Assembly: GCF_023284005.1 (NCBI RefSeq)
Contig: NZ_JAKIKS010000027.1
Span: 1-54,153, forward strand
Direction: 5' to 3'
Origin: Shewanella surugensis
GTDB taxonomy: Bacteria; Pseudomonadota; Gammaproteobacteria; Enterobacterales; Shewanellaceae
DNA: 54,153 bases
Shown here: one piece after another, positions 25,728 through 35,236 of the stretch
Layout: every line of letters starts with the position of its first letter
Numbering within the stretch: position 1 is the stretch's first letter
Translations under genes and position numbers: made by a program
Notes under the pieces: generated by a model
The model's database searches: none
What the model saw: only the letters and a program-made list of their open reading frames with translations
What the model was told of the DNA's origin: nothing

Positions 25728-27371
25728 TTAAAGCTCATTCTCCCAACGTATTTGACCGCCTCGTAAATCTTCGAGTCGATTAATATAGCGAGCTTCAATG
25801 ACATGGCGCTTAATTTTGAGTGTCGGAGTTAATATGTCATTGTCAACACTCCAAACCTCATCTGTGATGACGATTGCATCAACTTTCTCATGAGATTCTA
25901 AATGTGTGTTGACGTTATCTAATGTCTCTTTTAGTGAAGTACGTACTTCTTCTCTGTGTTGTAATTTAGCCCCTTCTGATAATTGTACCAGTGCAATGGG
26001 ATGAGGGAGCCCTGAACCTATAATACAAATCTGTTCTATGCTTAAGTCTTTGGCTAGCTTGGTTTCAATGGGGACTGGCGCGACATATTTACCTTTTGAA
26101 GTTTTAAAGTTGTCTTTAACGCGCCCAGTGATAAAGACATAACCGTCATCATCTATGGTACATAAATCTCCAGTGAGATAATAACCTTCATCCGTAAAAC
26201 TGACTTGGGTTAACTCTTCATTTTTATAATAGCCTTGCATTAGGCCAGGGCTTTTAACAAGGAGCTCGCCTGTTTCACTTTGTTTGATGCTGCAACCTTC
26301 AATGGGTTGACCGACACTACCAATTTTATTGGGGTTGAAGGGGAGATGAACTAATGAAAAAACACTATTCTCAGTCATTCCCCAGCCTTCACAGATGTCA
26401 ATATCAATGCTGTGATACCAAGCGATGAGTGAAGGTGGGATCGGCGCCGAACCTGAACCAAATTTTTGACAATCACTGAAGCCGAGACCTGCTTTTATTT
26501 TGTTTTTTATCAGGGTATTAATGATAGGGATTTTTAATAATAGATTGAGTTTATTCGCACCAATTTTATCGATAATATTTTTCTGGAAAAGGCTCCACAA
26601 TCGAGGCACAGAAAAGAATAACGTTGGCCGCGCTCTTTTTACATCATCAACGAAAGTACTCATATTCTCGACAAAGGCAACACTGAAACCGGAATAAATT
26701 GAGCTGCCTTCTAGTATTACACGTTCGGTGATATGGGCTAAAGGTAAATAAGAAATAATTCTGTCATCAGTACTCAGATTAATTTTTTTAGCTGCCGCTT
26801 GTGCGGTCCAAGCATAGTTGGAGAAATGATGCATAACGCCCTTAGGTTTCCCTGTTGACCCTGAAGTGTAAACGATAGTCATCATGGTATCACTTGTCGG
26901 AAGAGGGGTATCTTTTAAGGGTTGGCCTAAGGATAATAATTGCTCCCATTGGTATTGAGCTGGCATCGTATCATAGGGCATTGATAAACGAAGAATATCA
27001 CCATTTACCCCTGTTTCTTGTTCGGGCCAGTTATCAAGCTTACCAACGATAACAGCTTTAGAATCACTGTGTTCTAATGTATAGCGTATGGTATCGGCAT
27101 TGGCAGTGGGGTAGATGGGAACACTGATGTAGCCTGCATACATTAATGCAAGATCGGTGATAAACCACTCGGCACAGTTCTTCGATAAAATGGCGATTTT
27201 ATCTCCAGGAACGAGGCCTAGATGACGTAATCCTCCAGCGAGTTGCTGTACTTGGCTGTATACCTCTTTCCAAGTAAATTCTTTGTATTGACCGTTAATG
27301 GGCTGCTTTAGGTAGACTTTGTCTCCTTGCGTGGCGACCCAGTGTTCGAGCATTTCAATAGGGCTTTTCAT
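25728..27371 (-). CDS. AMP-binding acyl-CoA synthetase (long-chain type)
   Basis: A 547-residue adenylate-forming ligase with T-I-V-Y-T-S-G-S-T-G-K-P-K-G-V (P-loop, around residue 165), Y-L-P-L-A-H-I-T-E-R, G-W-G-M-T-E-N (A5), Y-L-T-G-D-L-C and G-R-V-K-D-N-F-K-T-S-K-G-K-Y-V-A-P. It most resembles the short FAA/FadD-related synthetases that activate fatty acids with CoA. ATG 27371 was preferred; a GTG two codons upstream is possible and slightly better spaced from GGAG. Monocistronic with its own terminator. The exact acid substrate is not evident. Confidence 0.9.
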   Translation of the reverse strand: MKSPIEMLEHWVATQGDKVYLKQPINGQYKEFTWKEVYSQVQQLAGGLRHLGLVPGDKIAILSKNCAEWFITDLALMYAGYISVPIYPTANADTIRYTLEHSDSKAVIVGKLDNWPEQETGVNGDILRLSMPYDTMPAQYQWEQLLSLGQPLKDTPLPTSDTMMTIVYTSGSTGKPKGVMHHFSNYAWTAQAAAKKINLSTDDRIISYLPLAHITERVILEGSSIYSGFSVAFVENMSTFVDDVKRARPTLFFSVPRLWSLFQKNIIDKIGANKLNLLLKIPIINTLIKNKIKAGLGFSDCQKFGSGSAPIPPSLIAWYHSIDIDICEGWGMTENSVFSLVHLPFNPNKIGSVGQPIEGCSIKQSETGELLVKSPGLMQGYYKNEELTQVSFTDEGYYLTGDLCTIDDDGYVFITGRVKDNFKTSKGKYVAPVPIETKLAKDLSIEQICIIGSGLPHPIALVQLSEGAKLQHREEVRTSLKETLDNVNTHLESHEKVDAIVITDEVWSVDNDILTPTLKIKRHVIEARYINRLEDLRGGQIRWENEL

Positions 27372-27483
27372 CAGCACTCAACTCCGTTTGCGATTATTTT
27401 TTGATTTTTATCCTTAATTAAGTATGGACATTTTTGTTATTTAAGACAAATAGTTTTATGTGTATACAGTTTTAACATATTCA

Positions 27484-28074
27484 TTAGAATAAAAGTGGAT
27501 AAATAGAAGCAATAAGCAGTCCGGCCATAATGATATTAAATGCTCTTAATCGGGCGGGGTTTGATAACAGTTGACGAGACTTCTGACCCATGAAAGTCCA
27601 AAAACTCACTGAAGGTAAATTGACCAAAGCAAAAATACCGGCGCAGAGAACAATCGCGTTGAAGCTGTGTGAGGGCGCATAAACACTTATTGCGGTGAGG
27701 GCCATGGTCCATGCTTTAGGGTTAATCCATTGAAAGCTTGCCGCTTGTAGGAAAGAGAGTGGTTTAGTCTGTGCTTTATTTTCTTTTGCATCTTGAGTGG
27801 TTGCGATTTTATAGGCTAAATAGACTAAGTAAGCTAGGCTCACGGCCTTTAATATTGAGTAGCTAGTAGGGTAAAAATCAAAAACCTGTATGAGTCCCAT
27901 ACCGACTAGAATCACCATGAAACTAAAACCGAGTCCAATGCCTAGCATATGGGGGATCGTGCGTTGAAAACCAAAATTAGCCCCAGATGAAGCTAGCATG
28001 ATGTTATTGGGTCCAGGGGTAATGGTGGAAACAAAGGCAAAAGTAATGAAGGCGCCAAGTAGATTGTAATCCAT
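27484..28074 (-). CDS. LysE/RhtB family amino-acid exporter
   Basis: A 196-residue inner-membrane protein with six hydrophobic helices and the family signature S-T-I-T-P-G-P-N-N-I-M-L near residues 16-27, plus F-Q-W-I-N-P-K-A-W. Exports amino acids or derivatives. Divergently transcribed from an Lrp/AsnC regulator, the usual arrangement for a transporter controlled by that regulator; 102 bp of AT-rich DNA lies between them. Confidence 0.9.
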   Translation of the reverse strand: MDYNLLGAFITFAFVSTITPGPNNIMLASSGANFGFQRTIPHMLGIGLGFSFMVILVGMGLIQVFDFYPTSYSILKAVSLAYLVYLAYKIATTQDAKENKAQTKPLSFLQAASFQWINPKAWTMALTAISVYAPSHSFNAIVLCAGIFALVNLPSVSFWTFMGQKSRQLLSNPARLRAFNIIMAGLLIASIYPLLF

Positions 28075-28176
28075 ATAATAGGTCTTTTTATAAGTCTGAA
28101 TGATATTGCAATTATAATTTTTAATAGAAGATGTTATCTTGCTTTATTCGCTTAATAATTAATTAATGTGCAACTT

Positions 28177-28629
28177 ATGACTAAATTTGATCGTATTAAT
28201 AGAAGAATATTGCAAGAATTAAAATCAGATGGTCGAGTGAGTAACGCTGAACTTGCTATTCGGGTTGGACTCTCTGCATCGGCCTGTTTACGACGAGTAC
28301 AAGAGCTAGAGCGTTTAGGCGTGATAATGGGTTATCGGGCAGTGTTGGATCAAACTGCATTAGGGATTGGGTGTATAGCCTATATTGCGGTAGGGCTTAG
28401 CGATCATAGTAAAGCGGCGCAGCAAGCCTTTGAAGTGGCTATTTCTCGTTCATCTGAGGTGAGAGAATGCCATAATATTACCGGATCTTATGAATACTTA
28501 TTACGGGTAGAAACTCACGATCTTGCCGCTTATAAAGTCTTTCATACCGAAACGTTAGGGACGTTACCTCAAGTGAATGAAATTACGACTTATGTGGTGA
28601 TGGACTCACCTAAAGATGAGCGTGCTTGA
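28177..28629 (+). CDS. Lrp/AsnC family transcriptional regulator
   Basis: A 150-residue regulator: N-terminal winged helix (F-D-R-I-N-R-R-I-L-Q-E-L-K-S-D-G-R, then helix-turn-helix with A-E-L-A-I-R-V-G-L-S-A-S-A-C-L-R-R) and C-terminal RAM ligand-binding domain. ATG at 28177 chosen over GTG three codons earlier. Likely controls the divergent LysE exporter in response to an amino acid; this is inferred from position. Confidence 0.93.
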   Translation: MTKFDRINRRILQELKSDGRVSNAELAIRVGLSASACLRRVQELERLGVIMGYRAVLDQTALGIGCIAYIAVGLSDHSKAAQQAFEVAISRSSEVRECHNITGSYEYLLRVETHDLAAYKVFHTETLGTLPQVNEITTYVVMDSPKDERA

Positions 28630-28869
28630 CGTATCGCTTCGCCTCATGAGGGTTAAGAATTACAGGGTTTAAGACATTTCATTTCTCAGATTTTCGCTTC
28701 TTTCACTTCTTGAATTATCTGTAAGCTCACCAATGATAAGGTTAGCCAGTGGTCGGTATTTCATCATTCTATGTCTAGATATCTTTTAGTTTATATATTA
28801 AAACGAAGATGTTTTAACAGTATCTGAAATGCACCATATAGACTTTTCTTATTAAGCTGTGAGGTTGTT

Positions 28870-29273
28870 ATGTACGCGAATACGACATTAGGTGGGACGA
28901 ATTATGCTTATCCAGACACCTGTTATACGTTAGTGGGCACCGCTACCTCAGCGATCCCTTACCCTAATACGTCAGAAGGGATCATGTGCGATCCGTCACT
29001 GCATCGACTACGGTATTGATTGATGGTGGGCCAACCATTACACAAACATCCAGTATCACCTTGAGTACAGGTGATAGTACTGGTGCACTGGGTGGCGTTG
29101 CGTCAGGTGAAATGATGGGCTCAACCAGTTTTACTGTTGGCAGTACTGCGGTCATGGTTGCTGGTATGCCAGTGCAAAGGTTAACCAGCACCACTGCTCA
29201 AAATGGCACTTCTCCCTATTGTGTGGGAGTGACGCTGGTGCCATCACAATATAAAGTGATGGTGCTGACTTAA
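28870..29273 (+). pseudogene. DUF4150 (PAAR-like) protein, frameshifted
   Basis: Reading from ATG 28870 gives MYANTTLGGTNYAYPDTCYT and I-P-Y-P-N-T-S-E-G-I-M-C-D-P, the opening of DUF4150 PAAR-like proteins. The frame then ends at a TGA after ~49 codons. One missing base near 29000 moves the reading to the frame that continues V-T-A-S-T-T-V-L-I-D-G-G-P to the family end L-V-P-S-Q-Y-K-V-M-V-L-T. Repaired length is 134 residues, normal for the family. PAAR-like proteins cap type VI spikes; no other type VI gene is here, so it is an orphan or decayed copy. Confidence 0.78.
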
Positions 29274-29371
29274 GCACTAATGTTGTCTTGTTGATTAAGG
29301 ATTAGTGTCGGCATAGTTTGAATGTATCGAGTTACGCCATAATTTATAGTGTTATTGATGTGAATACAGGC

Positions 29372-31500
29372 TTAAAACCTCACAGAGATCCCAGCGCCAC
29401 CATAATAACTTGAATCATACTTGACAGTGAAACTAACACGACGGGTTAACCAATAATTTAATCCTACGCCCCAATCGCTATAAGAGTAGGAATCATACTG
29501 AAAGTCGGTGGTTAAACTGAGTTTATCTGTGATTTGAAAAGGTTTACTGAGCTGAGTTCGTACATTTCCTCTGTGATCAACCCAGTTTAAACTGCCTATA
29601 TCGAAGGGTAATAAGTAATAGAAACCGATGAGGCCTCTATTCTCATGTGAAGCAATATCGGTATCGGCATCGACGCCGGCAAATAAAGAAAAGAAGCGAT
29701 TAAAATAGCGATAGTATCCTGCGGTAATATCGTATTGACTATCCCAATCATATTGCCAATTTAAGGCGACAGTATTACGGGAATTGGTCGTCATTGCTAA
29801 ACCTTCGGTCATTTGGCTGTAAAAGCCAGCATTAGATCAAGTGTACCAAGGATCTTCGTAGGCTTTATAACGCTGTGCCATAACCTCTGGTGCCACTTCG
29901 GTGTCTTCATAATGCACGATCCGCTCCATACCTGACAGCATGTGATATAGGTTATGACAATGGAAGAACCAATCTTTTTCTTCATTAGCGGCAAATTCAA
30001 TAATGGTGGTTTGCATGGGGGCAACATCAACAGTGTGTTTGAGTGTGGAGTATTCACCTTGCTCGGTGACCACTCTGAAAAAGTGTCCATGTAAATGTAA
30101 ATGTAAAGGATGGCGCATCATGGTTTTATTAGTCATAACAAAACGCACATTTTCGCCTTTTTTAATGGCGATAAGCGCATCTTCTGCCAAGGTTTTCCCA
30201 TTAAAGGTCCAGAGATAGCGATCCATATCTCCCGTTAAATCAAGCTTTACCTCTCGCCAAGGGCGATTTTTTGCCAATGTTGTTTTATCAGGAGAGCGTA
30301 GTTTCCCGTAAGGCGCGCCTGGGCGTGTCTCGGCGGGGCCACCAGTAAACTCGTTTTTCATCATATTTGACATCGCGGGCATTGTATTTGTTTTTTTATG
30401 TCCTTTGGGCATGTTTTTACTGCCTTTTTTCATGGCGATCATCGCATTGGTCATATCGACACTGAGCTGATAGATATCGGGCTGAGGAATATCGGGTGCA
30501 GGATACTGAGTACTGTTAAGATCGCCTATCCAAGTAGAAGTAAAACCTGTGCCATCAAAAGAGGTGGCTCGAAATTCATATTGTCCACTTTGAGGGACTG
30601 TCACTAAAAAATCATAGCTCTCAGCAGTCGAAATAAGTAATTTATCGAGTTTTGTTGGGGTGATATCGAGTCCATCGGCTGCGATAACTTCCAGCGGCCC
30701 ACCTGCGTAATTTAAATAAAAATAAGAAGATGTACTGGTATTAACCACTCTTAAACGAAGTCTATCACCGGGTGAGCCATCCACTTGCCAGTGGGTTTTA
30801 CCATTAGTAATAAAGGCATCGTATCCGACATCGGAAAGATCGGCATCAAGTACGTTATAGAAATTTCGCTTGACTAAATTACCAAAACTTTTGCTTTTAA
30901 TGGCACCAGCGATGCTCTGCACTTGATTTTTTTCAAGGTAAAGTAAGGACTATTGCGTTTTAAGCTGCGTAAACTGTGACTCGGTACTTCATTATTCCAA
31001 TCGCCAATACTCAGAACTATGTCTTTGGGGGTATTTTCTTTCATTTTTTTGGGTTTGATCACTATGGTGCCTTTAAGCCCATATTGTTCTTGTAATCCAA
31101 AATGAGAGTGATACCAATAAGTACCCGTTTGAATGGGAGGGAATCGATAGATTTCGGTTTTACCGGGTAACGCTGGTAAAGTGGTGACATAAGGTACACC
31201 ATCGACAGCATTTGGAACCAGTAATCCATGCCAATGAATGGTGGCAGGAACGGGCATGGTGTTGGTGACTTTCATCACCGCAGTGTCACCTTCTGTGAAC
31301 ACTAAAGTTGGTCCAGACATTTGGCCGTTAATGGTAATCGCTTCAATGGTCTCTCCTGTCACATTGACGGGACCCTTTGCGATATTGAGATGATAGATCA
31401 CTTCTTTTGCGTAAATTTCGGCAGGGAGTATGGATATGAAAAATAGACAAGATAGGAAAATGAAAAGTGAATTGCTAAATTTATGTAAAAAGAGCGTCAT
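29372..31500 (-). pseudogene. Multicopper oxidase (CopA/PpoA-like) with beta-barrel-like C-terminal domain, broken by a frameshift and a stop
   Basis: Read from ATG 31500: signal peptide, then cupredoxin domains with I-H-W-H-G and W-Y-H-S-H-F-G. At 30927-30933 a run of seven T (seven A in the coding strand) shifts the frame; with eight the protein continues F-T-L-K-K-N-Q-V-Q-S-I-A-G. The third cupredoxin domain has H-P-L-H-L-H-L-H-G-H and H-C-H-N-L-Y-H-M-L, preceded by a Met-rich segment. At 29837 a TGA interrupts, but the same frame continues for ~150 more residues with an amphipathic, aromatic beta pattern ending in F (G-A-G-I-S-V-R-F). Repaired length about 709 residues. The pieces are separately 208, 361 and 146 codons. 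Confidence 0.78.
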
Positions 31501-31663
31501 TAGTCATTCCTTGAAAATGTTATCGGGTATCAATTAGCATCAATTTATATGGTGTGAAACGAGATAAATGATTTTGATATAAGCATAAGAAGAGATCGAA
31601 ATTTTCGCGAGTATAGAGACATAAATAAAGTGATAAATGTATTAGAGATTGAAGGGGGAAGTT

Positions 31664-32548
31664 TTAAAATTTGATTGGAATAATAAAAGTAGTGAGCCAG
31701 ATAATGATAAGTAATAGTGCAAAAGTCGCACTGATCAAGATAGCTTGTTTTGTAAAAGATATAGAGTCTGCTTTCATATCGTGTGCACGATGAATATTTT
31801 TATCATCATGTTCTAGATTATCATGCACCTCATGCTCATGAGCGTGGGTATGCATGTTATGTTCATTGTGAGCATGCTTACTATCACTGGCTTGGGGCCT
31901 AGACATCATTCCATGTTTTATATTGTTACGTACCATCCAAGCGTTAATGGGGTAAGCGACGAAAGAGGCAATAATGGTGGCTAAACTCATTCTTCCCCAA
32001 AAATAGAGACTGTTAGGGTCAGTGCTTAACGGAAATAGGTGAGCCAAAATAAACATGGTTGGCAACATACCACACATAACAAAGTTCATTGAAATCGTTT
32101 CAGCAAAGAGGGTTTTTCGAACGGCTTCCCAATAAGAATCGAACATGGAGCGCATAAACAGAGCTTGAAAAATAAATAGACCAAATAAATAGGCGGCGAT
32201 ATATTCAAGGATCATTTCTAGTCCATTTGCAATGGAGAATAATGTTAAAACAATGGCCATGATGATGATGGCGGCGGTAGCATCACCGGCGACGCAATGT
32301 ATCAGAGAGCCTAAGGATTGCTTCCAATGAACGTTGATAAATTCATCATGTTTCCCCTCTAAGGGTTGACGGCAAGAAAGAAAATAAAAGAACAGCCCTA
32401 AAGGACCCGTGTATAGGATAATAAGAACCCATGCGAAGGTCATTATTCGCATTGAGGGTGTATTGGTGAACTGATCCCATAGAACATAAATCATAGAGAG
32501 AAAAGTTAAGCTAAACCATAGTATTAAAGCCCCATATAGTTCGCTCAT
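31664..32548 (-). CDS. DUF4396 membrane protein with His-rich loop
   Basis: A 294-residue membrane protein with two to three N-terminal helices, a loop, then several more helices and a final helix near the C-terminus. Residues ~225-260 form a His-rich loop (many H-x-H, A-H, E-H pairs), a probable metal-binding segment. It shares the DUF4396 layout. It lies just upstream of and in the same direction as the multicopper oxidase, suggesting a copper-related role. Function not established; gene appears intact. Confidence 0.78.
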   Translation of the reverse strand: MSELYGALILWFSLTFLSMIYVLWDQFTNTPSMRIMTFAWVLIILYTGPLGLFFYFLSCRQPLEGKHDEFINVHWKQSLGSLIHCVAGDATAAIIIMAIVLTLFSIANGLEMILEYIAAYLFGLFIFQALFMRSMFDSYWEAVRKTLFAETISMNFVMCGMLPTMFILAHLFPLSTDPNSLYFWGRMSLATIIASFVAYPINAWMVRNNIKHGMMSRPQASDSKHAHNEHNMHTHAHEHEVHDNLEHDDKNIHRAHDMKADSISFTKQAILISATFALLLIIIWLTTFIIPIKF

Positions 32549-32844
32549 TCATCCCCCTAAGGTTAGCTGTTTTATCATCGAGTATGATTGAAATTGATGG
32601 TTAAGCATAAGAGTAAATGATATTTATTGCGAATAAGTAGTCATATTGTTAAATAGTTAAGGCTGTTGGGGGCGTCATTTTTACATTCTATTTCGATTAA
32701 AGGGTAGAAAGACGAAGGTATTGAGTATACGACTTTAGAATATGGACTCTATTTTTTGATAGCTTGAGTTATTTTTGGAAGCTATGTGCTTTAGATTGAA
32801 TTAAATTTGAGCTCATTAAACTTCACTTAGAATAAAGAAACATA
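32549..32844. other. Gap with no recognised gene
   Basis: 296 bp of AT-rich DNA between the divergent DUF4396 gene and the candidate effector gene. It must hold both promoters; I see no clear sites, ORFs, repeats or hairpins of note. Confidence 0.5.
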
Positions 32845-34362
32845 ATGACAGGTATACAGCTTGGTGCTGGAGCTATTGCAAATAGCAATTGGGATACAAA
32901 TTACATTAGTGCTGAAGAGATCTCACATGTTGATAATGTGCGTTTAACTGAGAAGATTTGGGATTGGTTATGTGATGCTTTTTGTGGCACTCATCGAGCT
33001 GAGGCGAAAGAATACATTAGACAACTTGATGCGCTTAGCGACGAAAATACGCCGGATATGGTTGGATTAAAGAAAGATATCTTCTCTAAACTCATTAACT
33101 TAACATCCAATGATTATACCAAAGTAGATCGAACAAAAGGTTATATAGAGTATCAGATTGGTTATTTTAAAGGTAAGCCCAAAAATCATGAAATAATCAA
33201 AGCTTGGACAAGGCCATATTTCAATGAGCATCAGAATACGGCGCAAGTATTACAATCAAAATACTTAAAAGATAGATTAATTCAATCTTTTCAACAGAAT
33301 ATAAACCAAAATACTCAAGCTAAAGCTGGCACCAATAGCTCTGTCGATGAACCAACGATGGTAGCGCGAGACGCATTGAAATCAGTGCCTGTTTATATGG
33401 CCCATCGTTATGCTGTCAGTAAATTTTCTCCGCCATTGCATGCCTACATTATGGCTGGAGAACCCGGATCTAAAAATGCGCGGATCTATGGTGAAAAAAA
33501 TGATATGACTCGCTCGCAAGTCAATATCGATGATGCATTTATTGTTGCATTATCGCAAGCAAAATATGTCAGCAGAAATAGTGATGGCGGGAAAGTGAAA
33601 TTGCCTTTTGAACCAGCACTGATTAATGCGGTTGAACGTTTAAAAGAGCAAGGGAAGAACTTTGCATTTTTAGATAGCTTTGTTGATGCTGTGAAGTCCG
33701 AGCTTAAATTAGGCGGTGCAAAAATGACGTTAACAGAGTCACACCGCATTGGATTAGGTTATATCGCTGCTCAGCAAAATGGTCAGCAAGGGTTCTACAA
33801 TATGGATCCGCGTAAAGGCTTTACTCATAATGAGGATATGAGCTACTTTGAGCAGCAAAAAGGACCGGTGAAACAACAGCCCATTAAGTTGACAACATTA
33901 CAAGACATTAGCCGAGAGCAACGAGTTTACCAGGATTATTTAAATGAAAAACTGGGCTTAAATGGATTAGAACAAACGAAAGCGAGTATTCGGACTATAA
34001 AGGGAGATGGGATATTGCCTGAGTCTGAGAGAAAAGCATTAAAAGCACGCTCTATGGTGGCTTATACGCCTTTACCTTCAGATAGCCCGTTTGAATCGAA
34101 TTGTAATCGAACGGCGGCGACCTATATTCAAGCTGCAATGAATCGGGAGCAAGGTTTACCAATCGATACTTATCAAAAGGTTGAGTCAGGTACTAAGTGG
34201 GCATTGGGAATTGATACCAGAAGTCATATTCATAATCCTATTCAAAAACAATCAATAGAAGATATTGCACTCAAAAATGGTCAAGATACTGCTTATGAGC
34301 GTATACGGTCATTGGCTGGCGTACTATCAAATGTAAAAGCATTTTTTATGAGTAAGAGCTAA
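32845..34362 (+). CDS. Candidate type III secretion effector with SPI-2-type N-terminal domain
   Basis: A 505-residue cytosolic-looking protein with no signal peptide. Residues 39-58 (WDWLCDAFCGTHRAEAKEYI) align without gaps to the conserved segment of Salmonella SPI-2 effectors (SifA WEKIKDFFFSTGKAKADRCL; SseJ WEKIKAYFFTTHHAEALECI), including the T-H-x-A-E-A core. The following ~80 residues fit the same translocation domain. The remaining ~370 residues show no family I recognise; a Cys in S-N-C-N-R-T near residue 413 is noted without further claim. A weak ribosome site precedes the ATG. Flanked by unrelated genes, AT-rich, followed by its own terminator: looks horizontally acquired. Confidence 0.72.
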   Translation: MTGIQLGAGAIANSNWDTNYISAEEISHVDNVRLTEKIWDWLCDAFCGTHRAEAKEYIRQLDALSDENTPDMVGLKKDIFSKLINLTSNDYTKVDRTKGYIEYQIGYFKGKPKNHEIIKAWTRPYFNEHQNTAQVLQSKYLKDRLIQSFQQNINQNTQAKAGTNSSVDEPTMVARDALKSVPVYMAHRYAVSKFSPPLHAYIMAGEPGSKNARIYGEKNDMTRSQVNIDDAFIVALSQAKYVSRNSDGGKVKLPFEPALINAVERLKEQGKNFAFLDSFVDAVKSELKLGGAKMTLTESHRIGLGYIAAQQNGQQGFYNMDPRKGFTHNEDMSYFEQQKGPVKQQPIKLTTLQDISREQRVYQDYLNEKLGLNGLEQTKASIRTIKGDGILPESERKALKARSMVAYTPLPSDSPFESNCNRTAATYIQAAMNREQGLPIDTYQKVESGTKWALGIDTRSHIHNPIQKQSIEDIALKNGQDTAYERIRSLAGVLSNVKAFFMSKS

Positions 34363-34396
34363 TTTAATCAAGTCCATACATTAAATTGTGAAGTAC

Positions 34397-34429
34397 ACGC
34401 CTGCTTTTTGTGGGCGTTGTTATTTTTTT
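34397..34429 (+). terminator. Terminator after the candidate effector gene
   Basis: ACGCC (34397-34401) and GGCGT (34413-34417) form a short GC stem, followed by a U-rich run (34420-34429). It lies 35 bp after the stop at 34362. Confidence 0.6.
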
Positions 34430-34495
34430 GGAAAAAGTAGCATAATCAAATTGTTACTTATTATGGTAATAAACAAAGAATAACGGGAAATATTT

Positions 34496-34915
34496 ATGTG
34501 GCTTCAAAAAGAAATGAGTCTAAAAGTAAAGAAAAGAGGTTTTCATCTCATCACTGATGAAATTTTGCAGCAACTTCCAGAAATTGAACAACTTAAAGTG
34601 GGCCTACTCCATCTTTTTATTAAGCACACTTCTGCATCAATTACTCTCAATGAAAATGCCGATCCTACTGTTCGCCAAGACTTGGAGAGACATTTTAATG
34701 TTCTCGCGCCAGAAAATGCGCCTTATTATGAACATATTTTTGAAGGGGCTGATGATATGCCTGCCCATATAAAATCGACCTTGATTGGTTCTAATCAGAG
34801 TATTCCGGTGACAAATGGGTTGCTTAATATGGGGATTTGGCAAGGCATTTATCTTTGTGAGCATAGAGATTATGCAACGGCTCGAACCTTAGTTGTAACA
34901 TTAAATGGTGAGTAA
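34496..34915 (+). CDS. yjbQ: YjbQ family (UPF0047) protein
   Basis: A 139-residue protein of the YjbQ/UPF0047 family, with H-T-S-A-S-I-T-L-N-E-N-A-D-P-T-V-R-Q-D-L and the closing G-I-W-Q-G-I-Y-L-C-E-H-R-D, including the conserved histidines and Asp/Glu residues of the family. Family members have weak thiamine-phosphate synthase activity in vitro; the physiological role is uncertain. The start is the ATG at 34496. Its stop is one base from the stop of the convergent ArsR gene, so no terminator separates them. Confidence 0.9.
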   Translation: MWLQKEMSLKVKKRGFHLITDEILQQLPEIEQLKVGLLHLFIKHTSASITLNENADPTVRQDLERHFNVLAPENAPYYEHIFEGADDMPAHIKSTLIGSNQSIPVTNGLLNMGIWQGIYLCEHRDYATARTLVVTLNGE

Positions 34916-34916
34916 T

Positions 34917-35228
34917 TTATTCATTTTCACAGAAGATGCTGTGGAGCAAATCAATGACCTTTATTATGTTCTTATCACTTAATTGATAATATATCGTTTG
35001 TGCGTCTCGTCGTGTTGTCACATATTTCTCTCTTCGAAGCCAGGCCAAATGTTGCGATAACGTCGATTGTGCTATTGGGATCTGTTTGTTTAGCGCAGAG
35101 ACCGATAGCTCACTCTCTTGAAGTAGGCAAAGGATCATGAGTCGATACTTATTGCTTAATGCTTTCATTAGCACTTCAGCTTTAGCCGAATTTTTCTCTA
35201 ATTCTTCTAATGATATAGTGGAATTCAT
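34917..35228 (-). CDS. ArsR-family persulfide-sensing repressor, BigR/SqrR-like
   Basis: A 103-residue winged-helix protein with the S-T-L-S-Q-H-L-A-W-L-R recognition helix. Two cysteines stand out: C34 in R-L-M-I-L-C and C100 in I-F-C-E-N-E, 66 residues apart, the same spacing as the sensing pair of SqrR and BigR (C41/C107, C42/C108 in the published numbering as I recall). These form a disulfide or polysulfide link on exposure to persulfide and release DNA. It is the last gene of an operon with a persulfide-dioxygenase-like MBL protein and YeeE/YedE halves, as for BigR operons. Metal-sensing is unlikely: no metal-binding motif is seen. Confidence 0.87.
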   Translation of the reverse strand: MNSTISLEELEKNSAKAEVLMKALSNKYRLMILCLLQESELSVSALNKQIPIAQSTLSQHLAWLRREKYVTTRRDAQTIYYQLSDKNIIKVIDLLHSIFCENE

Positions 35229-35236
35229 TAATACTC

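Noticed and set aside
28870..29273. Beginning of a type VI secretion cluster
   Set aside because: Only one PAAR-like gene, and no VgrG, Hcp, sheath or membrane-complex gene nearby.
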